Notes under the pieces: generated by a model
What the model saw: only the letters and a program-made list of their open reading frames with translations
Databases searched by the model: none
What the model was told of the DNA's origin: nothing
Shown here: piece after piece, positions 1 through 9,502 of the stretch
How the letters are laid out: each line of letters opens with the position of its first letter
Numbering within the stretch: position 1 is the stretch's first letter
Source: Polytrichum commune
Lineage: Eukaryota; Streptophyta; Polytrichopsida; Polytrichales; Polytrichaceae
Length of the DNA stretch: 64,000 bases
Assembly (NCBI GenBank): GCA_950295325.1
Contig: OX485806.1
Location: 56,787,169 to 56,851,168, forward strand
Reading direction: 5' to 3'
Position numbers and translations under genes: made by a program

Positions 1-2880
1 ATGTAAGCTCTCGGAATTGAAAGCTTCCAAAACACACAACCATTCAACACGTGAATCAAAGTTGAGAATCTCGATCACACATGTAGGCTCTCGGAAGGGA
101 CAACATCCAGAACACACAACCATTCAACACGTGAATCAAAGTTGAGAATCTGGTTCAAACATGTAGGCTCTCGGAATTGAAAGCATCCAAAACACACAAC
201 CATTCAACACGTGAATCAAAGTTGAGAATGTGGTTCACACATGTAGGCTCTCGGAAGTGAGAGCATCCAAAACACACAACCATTCAACAAGTGAATCAAA
301 GCTGAGAATGTGGTTCACACATGTAGGCTCTCGGAAATGAAAGCATCCAAGATATACAACAAGTCAACACGTGAGTCAAAGTTGAGATTGTGGTTCACAC
401 ATGTAGGCTCTGGGAAGTGACAACGTCCAAAACACACAACCATTCAACACGTGAATCAAACTTGAGAATCTCGTTCACACATGTAGGCTCTCGGAATGGA
501 CAACATCCAAAACACACAACCATTCAACACGTGAATCAAAGTTGAGAATGTGGTTCACACATGTAGGCTCTCGGAAGTGAGAGCATCCAAAACACACAAC
601 CATTCAACAAGTGAATCAAAGCTGAGAATGTGGTTCACACATGTAGGCTCTCGGAAATGAAAGCATCCAAGATATACAACAAGTCAACACGTGAGTCAAA
701 GTTGAGATTGTGGTTCACACATGTAGGCTCTGGGAAGTGACAACGTCCAAAACACACAACCATTCAACACGTGAATCAAACTTGAGAATCTCGTTCACAC
801 ATGTAGGCTCTCGGAATGGACAACATCCAAAACACACAACCATTCAACACGTGAATCAAAGTTGAGAATCTGGTTCAAACATGTAGGCTCTCGGAATTGA
901 AAGCATCCAAAACACACAACCATTCAACACGTGAATCAAAGTTGAGAATGTGGTTCACACATGTAGGCTCTCGGAAGTGAGAGCATCCAAAACACACAAC
1001 CATTCAACAACTGAATCAAAGTTGAGAATGTGGTTCACACATGTAGGCTCTCGGAAGTGAGAGCATCCAAAAAAACACAAAATTCAACACATGAATCAAA
1101 GTTGAGAATGTGGTTCACACATGTAGGCTCTCAGAAGTGAGAGCATCCAAAACACACAACCATTCGAAACGTGAATAAAAGTTGAGAATGTGGTTTACAC
1201 ATGTAGGCTCTCGGAATTGAGAGCATCCAAAACACACAACCATTCAAGACCTGAATAAAAGTTGAGAATCTCCTTCACACATGTAGGCTCTCGGAAGTGA
1301 CAGCATCCAAAATACACAACCATTCAACACGTGAATCAAAGTTGAGACTGTGGTTCACACATGTAGGCTCTCGGAAATGACAACATCCAAAACACACAAC
1401 CATTCAACACGTGAATGAAAGTTGAGAATCTGGTTCACACATGTAAACTCTCGGAATTGAAAGCATCCAAAACACACAACCATTCAACACGTGAATCAAA
1501 GTTGAGAATCTCGATCACACATGTAGGCTCTCGGAAGGGACAACATCCAGAACACACAACCATTCAACACGTGAATCAAAGTTGAGAATCTGGTTCAAAC
1601 ATGTAGGCTCTCGGAATTGAAAGCATCCAAAACACACAACCATTCAACACGTGAATCAAAGTTGAGAATGTGGTTCACACATGTAGGCTCTCGGAAGTGA
1701 GAGCATCCAAAACACACAACCATTCAACAAGTGAATCAAAGCTGAGAATGTGGTTCACACATGTAGGCTCTCGGAAATGAAAGCATCCAAGATATACAAC
1801 AAGTCAACACGTGAGTCAAAGTTGAGATTGTGGTTCACACATGTAGGCTCTGGGAAGTGACAACGTCCAAAACACACAACCATTCAACACGTGAATCAAA
1901 CTTGAGAATCTCGTTCACACATGTAGGCTCTCGGAATGGACAACATCCAAAACACACAACCATTCAACACGTGAATCAAAGTTGAGAATGTGGTTCACAC
2001 ATGTAGGCTCTCGGAAGTGAGAGCATCCAAAACACACAACCATTCAACAAGTGAATCAAAGCTGAGAATGTGGTTCACACATGTAGGCTCTCGGAAATGA
2101 AAGCATCCAAGATATACAACAAGTCAACACGTGAGTCAAAGTTGAGATTGTGGTTCACACATGTAGGCTCTGGGAAGTGACAACGTCCAAAACACACAAC
2201 CATTCAACACGTGAATCAAACTTGAGAATCTCGTTCACACATGTAGGCTCTCGGAATGGACAACATCCAAAACACATAACCATTCAACACGTGAATCAAA
2301 GTTGAGAATCTGGTTCAAACATGTAGGCTCTCGGAATTGAAAGCATCCAAAACACACAACCATTCAACACGTGAATCAAAGTTGAGAATGTGGTTCACAC
2401 ATGGAGGCTCTCGGAAGTGAGAGCATCCAAAACACACAACCATTCAACAACTGAATCAAAGTTGAGAATGTGGTTCACACATGTAGGCTCTCGGAAGTGA
2501 GAGCATCCAAAAAAACACAAAATTCAACACATGAATCAAAGTTGAGAATGTGGTTCACACATGTAGGCTCTCAGAAGTGAGAGCATCCAAAACACACAAC
2601 CATTCGAAACGTGAATAAAAGTTGAGAATGTGGTTTACACATGTAGGCTCTCGGAATTGAGAGCATCCAAAACACACAACCATTCAAGACCTGAATAAAA
2701 GTTGAGAATCTCCTTCACACATGTAGGCTCTCGGAAGTGACAGCATCCAAAATACACAACCATTCAACACGTGAATCAAAGTTGAGACTGTGGTTCACAC
2801 ATGTAGGCTCTCGGAAATGACAACATCCAAAACACACAACCATTCAACACGTGAATGAAAGTTGAGAATCTGGTTCACAC
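1..2880. repeat. 1440-bp (18-monomer) higher-order repeat, two copies
   Basis: Positions 1-1440 and 1441-2880 carry the same order of variant monomers with only a handful of substitutions. Within each copy, a four-monomer block (320 bp; for example 241-560 and 561-880) is itself duplicated. The matching stretch near 53553-54673 has neither duplication: it has 14 monomers where this region has 36. These are therefore recent local amplifications in the left array. Confidence 0.9.
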
Positions 2881-4560
2881 ATGTAAACTCTCGGAATTGA
2901 AAGCATCCAAAACACACAACCATTCAACACGTGAATCAAAGTTGAGAATGTGGTTCACACATGTAGGCTCTCGGAAGTGACAACATCCAAAACACACAAC
3001 CATTCAACACGTGAATGAAAGTTGAGAATCTGGTTCACACATGTAAGCTCTCGGAATTGAAAGCATCCAAAACACACAACCATTCAACACGTGAATCAAA
3101 GTTGAGAATCTCGTTCACACATGTAGGCTCTCGGAAGTGAAAGCATCCAAAATAACACAAAATTCAACACATGATACAAAATTGAGAATGTGGTTCACAC
3201 ATGTAGGCTCTCGGAATTGAAAGCATCCAAAACACACAACCATTCAACACGTGAATCAAAGTTGAGAATGTGGTTCACACATGTAGGCTCTCGGAATTGA
3301 AAGCATCCAAAACACACAACCATTCAACACGTGAATCAAAGTTGAGAATGTGGTTCAGACATGTAGGCTCTCGGAAATGAAAGCATCCAAGACATACAAC
3401 CAGTCAACACGTGAGTCAAAGTTGAGAATGTGGTTCACACATGTAGGCTCTCGGAAGTGAGAGCATCGAAAACACACAAAATTCAACACCTGAATCAAAG
3501 TTGAGAATGTGGTTCACAAATGTAAGCTCTCGGAATTGAAAGCATCCAAAACACACAACCATTCAACACGTGAATCAAAGTTGAGAATGTGGTTCACACA
3601 TGTAGGCTCTCGGAAGTGAGAGCATCCAAAACATATACCCATTCAACACGTGAGTCAAAGTTGAGAATCTGGTTCACACATGTAGGATCTTGGAAGTGAG
3701 AGCATCGAAAACACACAAAATTCAACACCTGAATCAAAGTTGAGAATGTGGTTCACAAATGTAAGCTCTCGGAATTGAAAGCATCCAAAACACACAACCA
3801 TTCAACACGTGAATCAAAGTTGAGAATCTCGTTCACACATGTAGGCTCTCGGAAGTGACAACATCCAAAACACACAACCATTCAACACGTGAATCAAAGT
3901 TGAGAATCTGGTTCAAACATGTAGGCTCTCGGAATTGAAAGCATCCAAAACACACAACCATTCAACACGTGAATCAAAGTTGAGAATGTGGTTCACACAT
4001 GTAGGCTCTCGGAAGTGAGAGCATCCAAAACACACAACCATTCAACAAGTGAAGCAAAGTTGAGAATGTGGTTCACACATGTAGGCTCTCGGAAGTGAGA
4101 GCATCCAAAAAAACACAAAATTCAACACATGAATCAAAGTTGAGAATGTGGTTCACACATGTAGGCTCTCGGAATTGAGAGCATCCAAAACACACAACCA
4201 TTCAAGACCTGAATAAAAGTTGAGAATCTCCCTCACACATGTAGGCTCTCGGAAGTGACAGCATCCAAAATACACAACCATTCAACACGTGAATCAAAGT
4301 TGAGACTGTGGTTCACACATGTAGGCTCTCGGAAGTGAGAGCATCCAGAACATATAACCATTCAACACGTGAGTCAAAGTTCAGAATCTGGTTCACACAT
4401 GTAGGCTCTCGGAATTGAGAGCATTCAAAACATACAACCATTCAACACGTGAATCAAAGTTGAGAATGTGGTTCACACATGTAGGCTCTCGGAATTGAGA
4501 GCATCCAAAAAAACACAAAATTCAACACATGAATCAAAGTTGAGAATGTGGTTCACACAT

Positions 4561-5830
4561 GTAAGCTCTCGGAATTGAAAGCATCGAAAACACACAACCA
4601 TTCAACACGTGAATCAAAGTTGAGAATCTCGTTCACACATGTAGGCTCTCGGAAGTGACAACATCCAAAACACACAACCATTCAACACGTGAATCAAAGT
4701 TGAGAATCTGGTTCACACATGTAGGCTCTCGGAATTGAAAGCATCCAAAACACACAACCATTCAACACGTGAGTCAAAGTTGACAATCTGGTTCACAAAT
4801 GTAGGCTCTCGGAAGTGAGAGCATCCAAAAAAAACACAAAATTCAACACCTCAATCAAAGTTGAGAATGTGGTTCACACGTGTAGGCTCTCGGAATTGAA
4901 AGCATCCAAAACACACAACCAGTCAACGCGTGAGTCAAAGTTGAGAATGTGGTTCACACATGTAGGCTCTAGGAAGTGAGAGCATCCAAAAAAACACAAA
5001 ATTCAACACCTGAATGAAAGTTGAGAATGTGGTTCACACATGTAAGCTCTCGGAATTGAAAGCATCCAAAACACACAACCATTCAACACGTGAATCAAAG
5101 TTGAGACTGTGGTCCACACATGTAGGCTCTCGGAAGTGAGAGCATCCAGAACATATAACCATTCAACACGTGAGTCAAAGTTCAGAATCTGGTTCACACA
5201 TGTAGGCTCTCGGAAGTGACAACATCCAAAACACACAAAATTCAACACCTGAATGAAAGTTGAGAATGTGGTTCACACATGTAAGCTCTCGGAATTGAAA
5301 GCATCGAAAACACACAACCATTCAACACGTGAATCAAAGTTGAGAATCTCGTTCACACATGTAGGCTCTCGGAAATGACAACATCCAAAACACACAACCA
5401 TTCAACACGTGAATCAAAGTTGAGAATCTCGTTCACACATGTAGGCTCTCGGAATTGAAAGCATCCAAAACACACAACCATTCAACACGTGAGTCAAAGT
5501 TGACAATCTGGTTCACAAATGTAGGATCTCGGAAGTGAGAGCATCCAAAAAAAACACAAAATTCAACACCTCAATCGAAGTTGAGAATGTGGTTCACACG
5601 TGTAGGCTCTCGGAATTGAAAGCATCCAAAACACACAACCAGTCAACGCGTGAGTCAAAGTTGAGAATGTGGTTCACACATGTAGGCTCTAGGAAGTGAG
5701 AGCATCCAAAAAAACACAAAATTCAACACCTGAATGAAAGTTGAGAATGTGGTTCACACATGTAAGCTCTCGGAATTGAAAGCATCCAAAACACACAACC
5801 ATTCAACACGTGAATCAAAGTTGAGAATGT
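4561..5830. repeat. 720-bp (9-monomer) higher-order repeat
   Basis: The monomer series starting at 4561 recurs at 5281 with the same rare variants in the same order: gcatcgaaaac, the gacaatctggttcacaaatg unit, the acgtgtaggctctcgg unit and the ctaggaagtgag unit. The match runs to about 5110/5830. The same 720-bp spacing is present in the duplicate array at 56271 and 56991, so this repeat predates the large duplication. Confidence 0.8.
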
Positions 5831-7445
5831 GGTTCACACATGTAGGCTCTCGGAAATGAAAGCATCCAAGATATACAACCAGTCAACACGTGAGTCAAAG
5901 TTGACATTGTGGTTCACACATGTAGGCTCTGGGAAGTGACAACATCCAAAACAGACAACCATTCAACACGTGAATCAAAGTTGAAAATGTGGTTCACACA
6001 AGTAGGCTCTCGGAAATGAAAGCATCCAAGACACACAACCAGTCAACACGTGAGTCAAAGTTGAGAATCTGGTTCACACATGTAGGCTCTCGGAAGTGAG
6101 AGCATCGAAAACACACAAAATTCAACACCTGAATCAAAGTTGAGAATGTGGTTCACAAATGTAAGCTCTCGGAATTGAAAGCTTCCAAAACACACAACCA
6201 TTCAACACGTGAATCAAAGTTGAGAATCTCGTTCACACATGTAGGCTCTCGGAAGGGACAACATCCAAAACACACAACCATTCAACATGTGAATCAAAGT
6301 TGAGAATCTGGTTCAAACATGTAGGCTCTCGGAATTGAAAGCATCCAAAACACACAACCATTCAACACGTGAATCAAAGTTGAGAATGTGGTTCACACAT
6401 GTAGGCTCTCGGAAGTGAGAGCATCCAAAACACACAACCATTCAACACGTGAATCAAAGTTGAGAATGTGGTTCACACATGTAGGCTCTCGGAAGTGAGA
6501 GCATCCAAAACACACAACCATTCAACAAGTGAATCAAAGTTGAGGATGTGGTTCACACATGTAGGCTCTCGGAAGTGAGAGCATCCAAAAAAACACAAAA
6601 TTCAACACATGAATCAAAGTTGAGAATGTGGTTCACACATGTAGGCTCTCGGAATTGAGAGCATCCAAAACACACAACCATTCAAGACCTGAATAAAAGT
6701 TGAGAATATCGTTCACACATGTAGGCTCTCGGAAGTGACAGCATCCAAAATACACAACCATTCAACACGTGAATCAAAGTTGAGACTGTGGTTCACACAT
6801 GTAGGCTCTCGGAAGTGAGAGCATCCAAAACACACAACCATTCAACACGTGAATCAAAGTTGAAAATGTGGTTCACACATGTAGGCTCTCGGAATTGAAA
6901 GCATCCAAGACACACAACTAGTCAACACGTGAGTCAAAGTTGAGAATCGGGTTCACACATGTAGGCTCTCGGAAGTGAGAGCATCCAAAACACACAACCA
7001 TTCACCACGTGAATCAAAGTTGAGAATGTGGTTCACACATGTAGGCTCTCGGAATTGAAAGCATCCAAGACACACGACCATTCAACACGTGAATCAAAGT
7101 TGAGAATGTGGTTCACACATGTAGGCTCTCGCAATTGAAAGCATCCAAGACACACAACCATTCAACACGTGAGTCAAAGTTGACAATCAAGTTCACACAT
7201 GTAGGCTCTCGGAATTGAGAGCATCCAAAACACACAACCATTCAACATGTGAATCAAAGTTGAGAATGTGGTTCACACATGTACGCTCTCGGAAGTGAGA
7301 GCATCCAAAACACACAACCATTCAACACGTGAATCAAGGTTGAGAATGTGGTTCACACATGTAGGCTCTCGGAAGTGAGAGCATCCAAAAAAACACAAAA
7401 TTCAACACCCAAATCAAAGTTGAGAATGTGGTTCACACATGTAGG

Positions 7446-7450
7446 CTCTC
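7446..7450. repeat. Target-site duplication CTCTC, left side of retroelement complex
   Basis: The satellite reads gtaggCTCTC up to 7450, then retroelement sequence starts with TGTCGCGCACC. At 29891-29895 the satellite resumes with CTCTCggaattg directly after the element terminus GGTTGCGACA. In an intact monomer the CTCTC occurs once. A 5-bp duplication is normal for Ty3/gypsy integration. It marks the whole 7451-29890 complex as growing from one original insertion into the satellite. Confidence 0.85.
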
Positions 7451-7500
7451 TGTCGCGCACCTCTCCATGAGGAGTGGCCGAAACACCATGGGCACAAGGG
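7451..7500 (+). mobile_element. 5' fragment of an old plus-oriented chromovirus LTR
   Basis: The first bases of an LTR (TGTCGCGCACCTC...) in plus orientation, the reverse of the chromovirus LTRs further right. The fragment continues after the young insertion at 17262-17270 and ends at the junction with the minus-oriented LTR at 17271, giving 59 bp in all. The uninterrupted counterpart is at 59163-59221. Its matching 3' end is the right arm at 29241-29890. The pair is the remnant of the LTR that first entered the satellite. Confidence 0.8.
7496..7500. repeat. Target-site duplication AAGGG (left)
   Basis: AAGGG immediately precedes the 5' LTR. The same five bases follow the 3' LTR at 17257-17261. 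The duplicate locus near 59206 has the sequence once, as cacaaggggg, confirming the duplication and the exact insertion point. Confidence 0.95.
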
Positions 7501-7880
7501 TGTGAAGGTTTATTTTGATTCCTTTATCGAATTAACCTAATATAAGTGGTAAATAGACTTTAGATAGTAAATATGAGGTCGGTTAGGTAAGTTGGGAGTT
7601 AGAAACTAGCCTAGTAAGTAAATCCTAATAGGACAAGCATTAACGGAATATTATAGGACTATGTGAGGATTGACTTAGCTAGGGCAAGATTTAAGTGGTT
7701 GGTAAGGCTAAGATTGACTTAGCTAAGGGCTAAATCCAAAGTGACTACGCGACAACGGGTTAAAGGAGTGGAGCAAAACAACGTGGACTAGATGGATGCA
7801 CGTTTGACCAAGCCGATTCGCTTCGACGAGAGAAGATCCAAGTTGACAAGTGTCTTTGGGCACTACTAAGTCAAAATGGA

Positions 7881-7979
7881 TCTAAGCGGATCCAATGCGA
7901 AAGATCAACAAAGTCTAAGCGGATCCAATGCGAAAGATCAACAAAGCCTAAACGGATCCAATGCGAGGGTAGACGTGGC
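7881..7979 (+). repeat. Three 33-bp tandem repeats in LTR U3
   Basis: tctaagcggatccaatgcg recurs at 7881 and 7914, and in a degenerate form (cctaaacgg...) at 7947, at a steady 33-bp spacing. They lie 40-135 bp upstream of the TATA-like box. Tandem repeats in this place often act as transcription enhancers in plant LTRs; that role is inferred here. The same series is in the 3' LTR at 16163-16261. Confidence 0.8.
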
Positions 7980-8015
7980 AAGACGGAATACCACGGAGTG
8001 TCTACCTCGACCACC

Positions 8016-8022
8016 TATTTAA
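8016..8022 (+). promoter_or_regulatory. TATA-like box of the 5' LTR promoter
   Basis: TATTTAA in the context acctatttaagaggc, about a third of the way into the LTR, followed about 200 bp later by AATAAA. Spacing suggests transcription starts near 8046-8052. The equivalent in the 3' LTR is 16298-16304. No experiment supports this; it is the best candidate by sequence and position. Confidence 0.6.
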
Positions 8023-8977
8023 GAGGCATCGAAACTCCATCAAGCATTACCACTATTCCACTTCATCGGTCTCGGGCCCTTCGAGCCTCAACCTTCTCGA
8101 CGCTTAGTATCTATCTCGCCAACTTAGGTGTCCCCGACTTCTATTAGTAGTTAGTAGTTAGTAGTTAGTAGGGGGAGTGGTTGTACTCCTTGAGAAGGAG
8201 TAAGTGTTTCTATCTTTCAAATAAAATATTCTCTTATAGTTTTATTAGTATTTTCCTCTTTGTATGACATTCACATTCCTCACCTCTTCTTTACTTGTTA
8301 GTGAAGCAACCTTAGTTTATATAGAATGAAAATTAGTTAGCAACTTGAATCATATAGGACAGCGTACTTTAGAGGATTGCCACGTCTTACCAATAAATCT
8401 GATTTCAATTTATTTTATATGCATAGATAGATAATAAAATTGTCTTTCCAACAAAATTAGTTTCATGCACATCTAAAATTCTGTCTAGAAGTTATAAGTG
8501 TTTCCGTGAGACAGCTCCTGATGTAGCACTGCTGACTTTGAAGCTTCACCCCGGTTAGCTGGTTGGGCCATTTTCTACAAGTTTTATATTTCTAGGTAGG
8601 ACTTGAAGTTATCTATCCTTGCATCCTAATCTTGCGTAAAACTAAAACTCTGTCCAAAAGTTATGAGGGTTTCCGTGAGGCAGCTCATGTATTTCTTCTT
8701 TCTTCATATTCCTTTTTGATTAGTTAGAAGTTTTATTAAGCATTTGGTATTCTTTGCATTGATTTTTAGTAGTTTAGCTACATTAAAAGGGTCTAGGTTG
8801 CCTATTCCAAGGTAACTAAGCTTAAGTTGGACTAATCGGATACTTAAGAGGCTAACTATTATCTTTTCTCTCAAAAAGACTTTCGAATCTTATAAAATGT
8901 ATTTGTGAACGAAAAGTAAGCACGACTCAACCCTTTGGCTTGGAAACCAAGGGGGTTGCCTACTTTACCTCACATTT

Positions 8978-8997
8978 TGGTGCGTCTGCCGGGAGTC
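8978..8997 (+). promoter_or_regulatory. Primer-binding site complementary to tRNA-Gly(UCC)
   Basis: TGGTGCGTCTGCCGGGAGTC lies 3 nt after the 5' LTR. As I recall the plant tRNA-Gly(UCC) sequence, whose 5' end is GCGTCTG and whose 3' end is GCAGACGC plus CCA, this is an exact 20-nt complement. It is not the usual tRNA-iMet site, and it matches the Asp and Glu sites of other plant gypsy elements much less well. Confidence 0.75.
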
Positions 8998-9040
8998 TAA
9001 AGAGTGAAGTTGATTCTAGTATGATAGTTTTAGTGTTTAG

Positions 9041-9445
9041 ATGTCTATAGAAGGCGAAGATACATCTATTGTAGAAGAATTTGTAGAGGTAGAGGTGCAT
9101 TGTAGTTATATAAAGAAAGAAATAATCGATTGGTTGAAACACGTAGAATTATTTTACGGCGGATCATTTGTGTGTCCTATTCCGAATGCGTGGCGAGCTA
9201 AACCGCAAGATCTCCGACGAGCGAAACATTACCGCTTTGATGTTTGGGGTTACCGGTATTTGATAGCGGCCGCTTTTCGAGCTCATCCCGCCGTACAACG
9301 ACTCTTAGCATACGGAAACTCGGATGATACAACGTATTGGACGAGAGAAGACGGAGAAGCATACGCGGCATTGATGCGGCACATCGTCGTCCACGGAGGT
9401 AAGGTTTGTACAACGCCCACTTGTTGTTTGCATCATCACGATTGA
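9041..9445 (+). CDS. 134-aa leader ORF of unknown function, upstream of gag
   Basis: Open frame between the primer site and gag, in the same frame as gag but separated by its own stop and about 57 noncoding bases. The product starts MSIEGEDTSIVEEF, has an acidic N-terminus, an aromatic and basic middle (WRAKPQDLRRAKHYRFDVWGY), and a Cys/His-rich tail (CTTPTCCLHHHD). I recognise no family. Extra ORFs before gag are known in Ogre-type Tat elements, so this may be an analogous accessory frame, but I see no basis for assigning function. Its ATG is the first good start after the primer site, and the frame is intact in an element whose only visible coding break lies elsewhere. That mildly supports a real product. 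It could instead be a leader frame affecting gag translation. Confidence 0.5.
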   Translation: MSIEGEDTSIVEEFVEVEVHCSYIKKEIIDWLKHVELFYGGSFVCPIPNAWRAKPQDLRRAKHYRFDVWGYRYLIAAAFRAHPAVQRLLAYGNSDDTTYWTREDGEAYAALMRHIVVHGGKVCTTPTCCLHHHD

Positions 9446-9502
9446 TTGTATTTGGATTGTTGATTTATTTTTATTCAAAAAAAAAATATTACGTAAAATG
9501 AA

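Larger units (their letters stand above)
1..7450. repeat. 80-bp satellite array (left array)
   Basis: About 93 tandem monomers of close to 80 bp. A typical unit begins atgtaggctctcggaagtga and ends gagaatgtggttcacac. The register is perfect for the first 3480 bases, then shifts by single bases where 79- or 81-bp variants occur. Several monomer subtypes are interspersed: ones with the hexamer CACGTG; ones with an A-rich middle (aaaaaacacaaaattc) and CACCTG or CACATG instead; ones with cattcgaaacgtg; ones with caagacctgaataaaag. The array runs off the window start and stops abruptly at 7450 where retroelement sequence begins. No coding content is credible here. Seen directly; that it is pericentromeric or centromeric is only inference. 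Confidence 0.97.
7501..8974 (+). repeat. 5' LTR of the young element
   Basis: 1474 bp bounded by TG...CA with short inverted ends (TGTGAAGG / CCTCACA). It holds a TATA-like box at 8016-8022, an AATAAA at 8220-8225, three 33-bp tandem repeats at 7881-7979 upstream of the TATA box, a 7-bp repeat (agtagtt-type) near 8145-8170, and an imperfect 45-bp direct repeat (around 8479 and 8649, both with gtttccgtgag). It differs from the 3' LTR at one base that I could find. Confidence 0.97.

Noticed and set aside
1-7450. CRISPR-like regular repeat
   Set aside because: Repeats are head to tail with no unique spacers, units are about 80 bp of the same sequence, and the rest of the window is plant retroelement.
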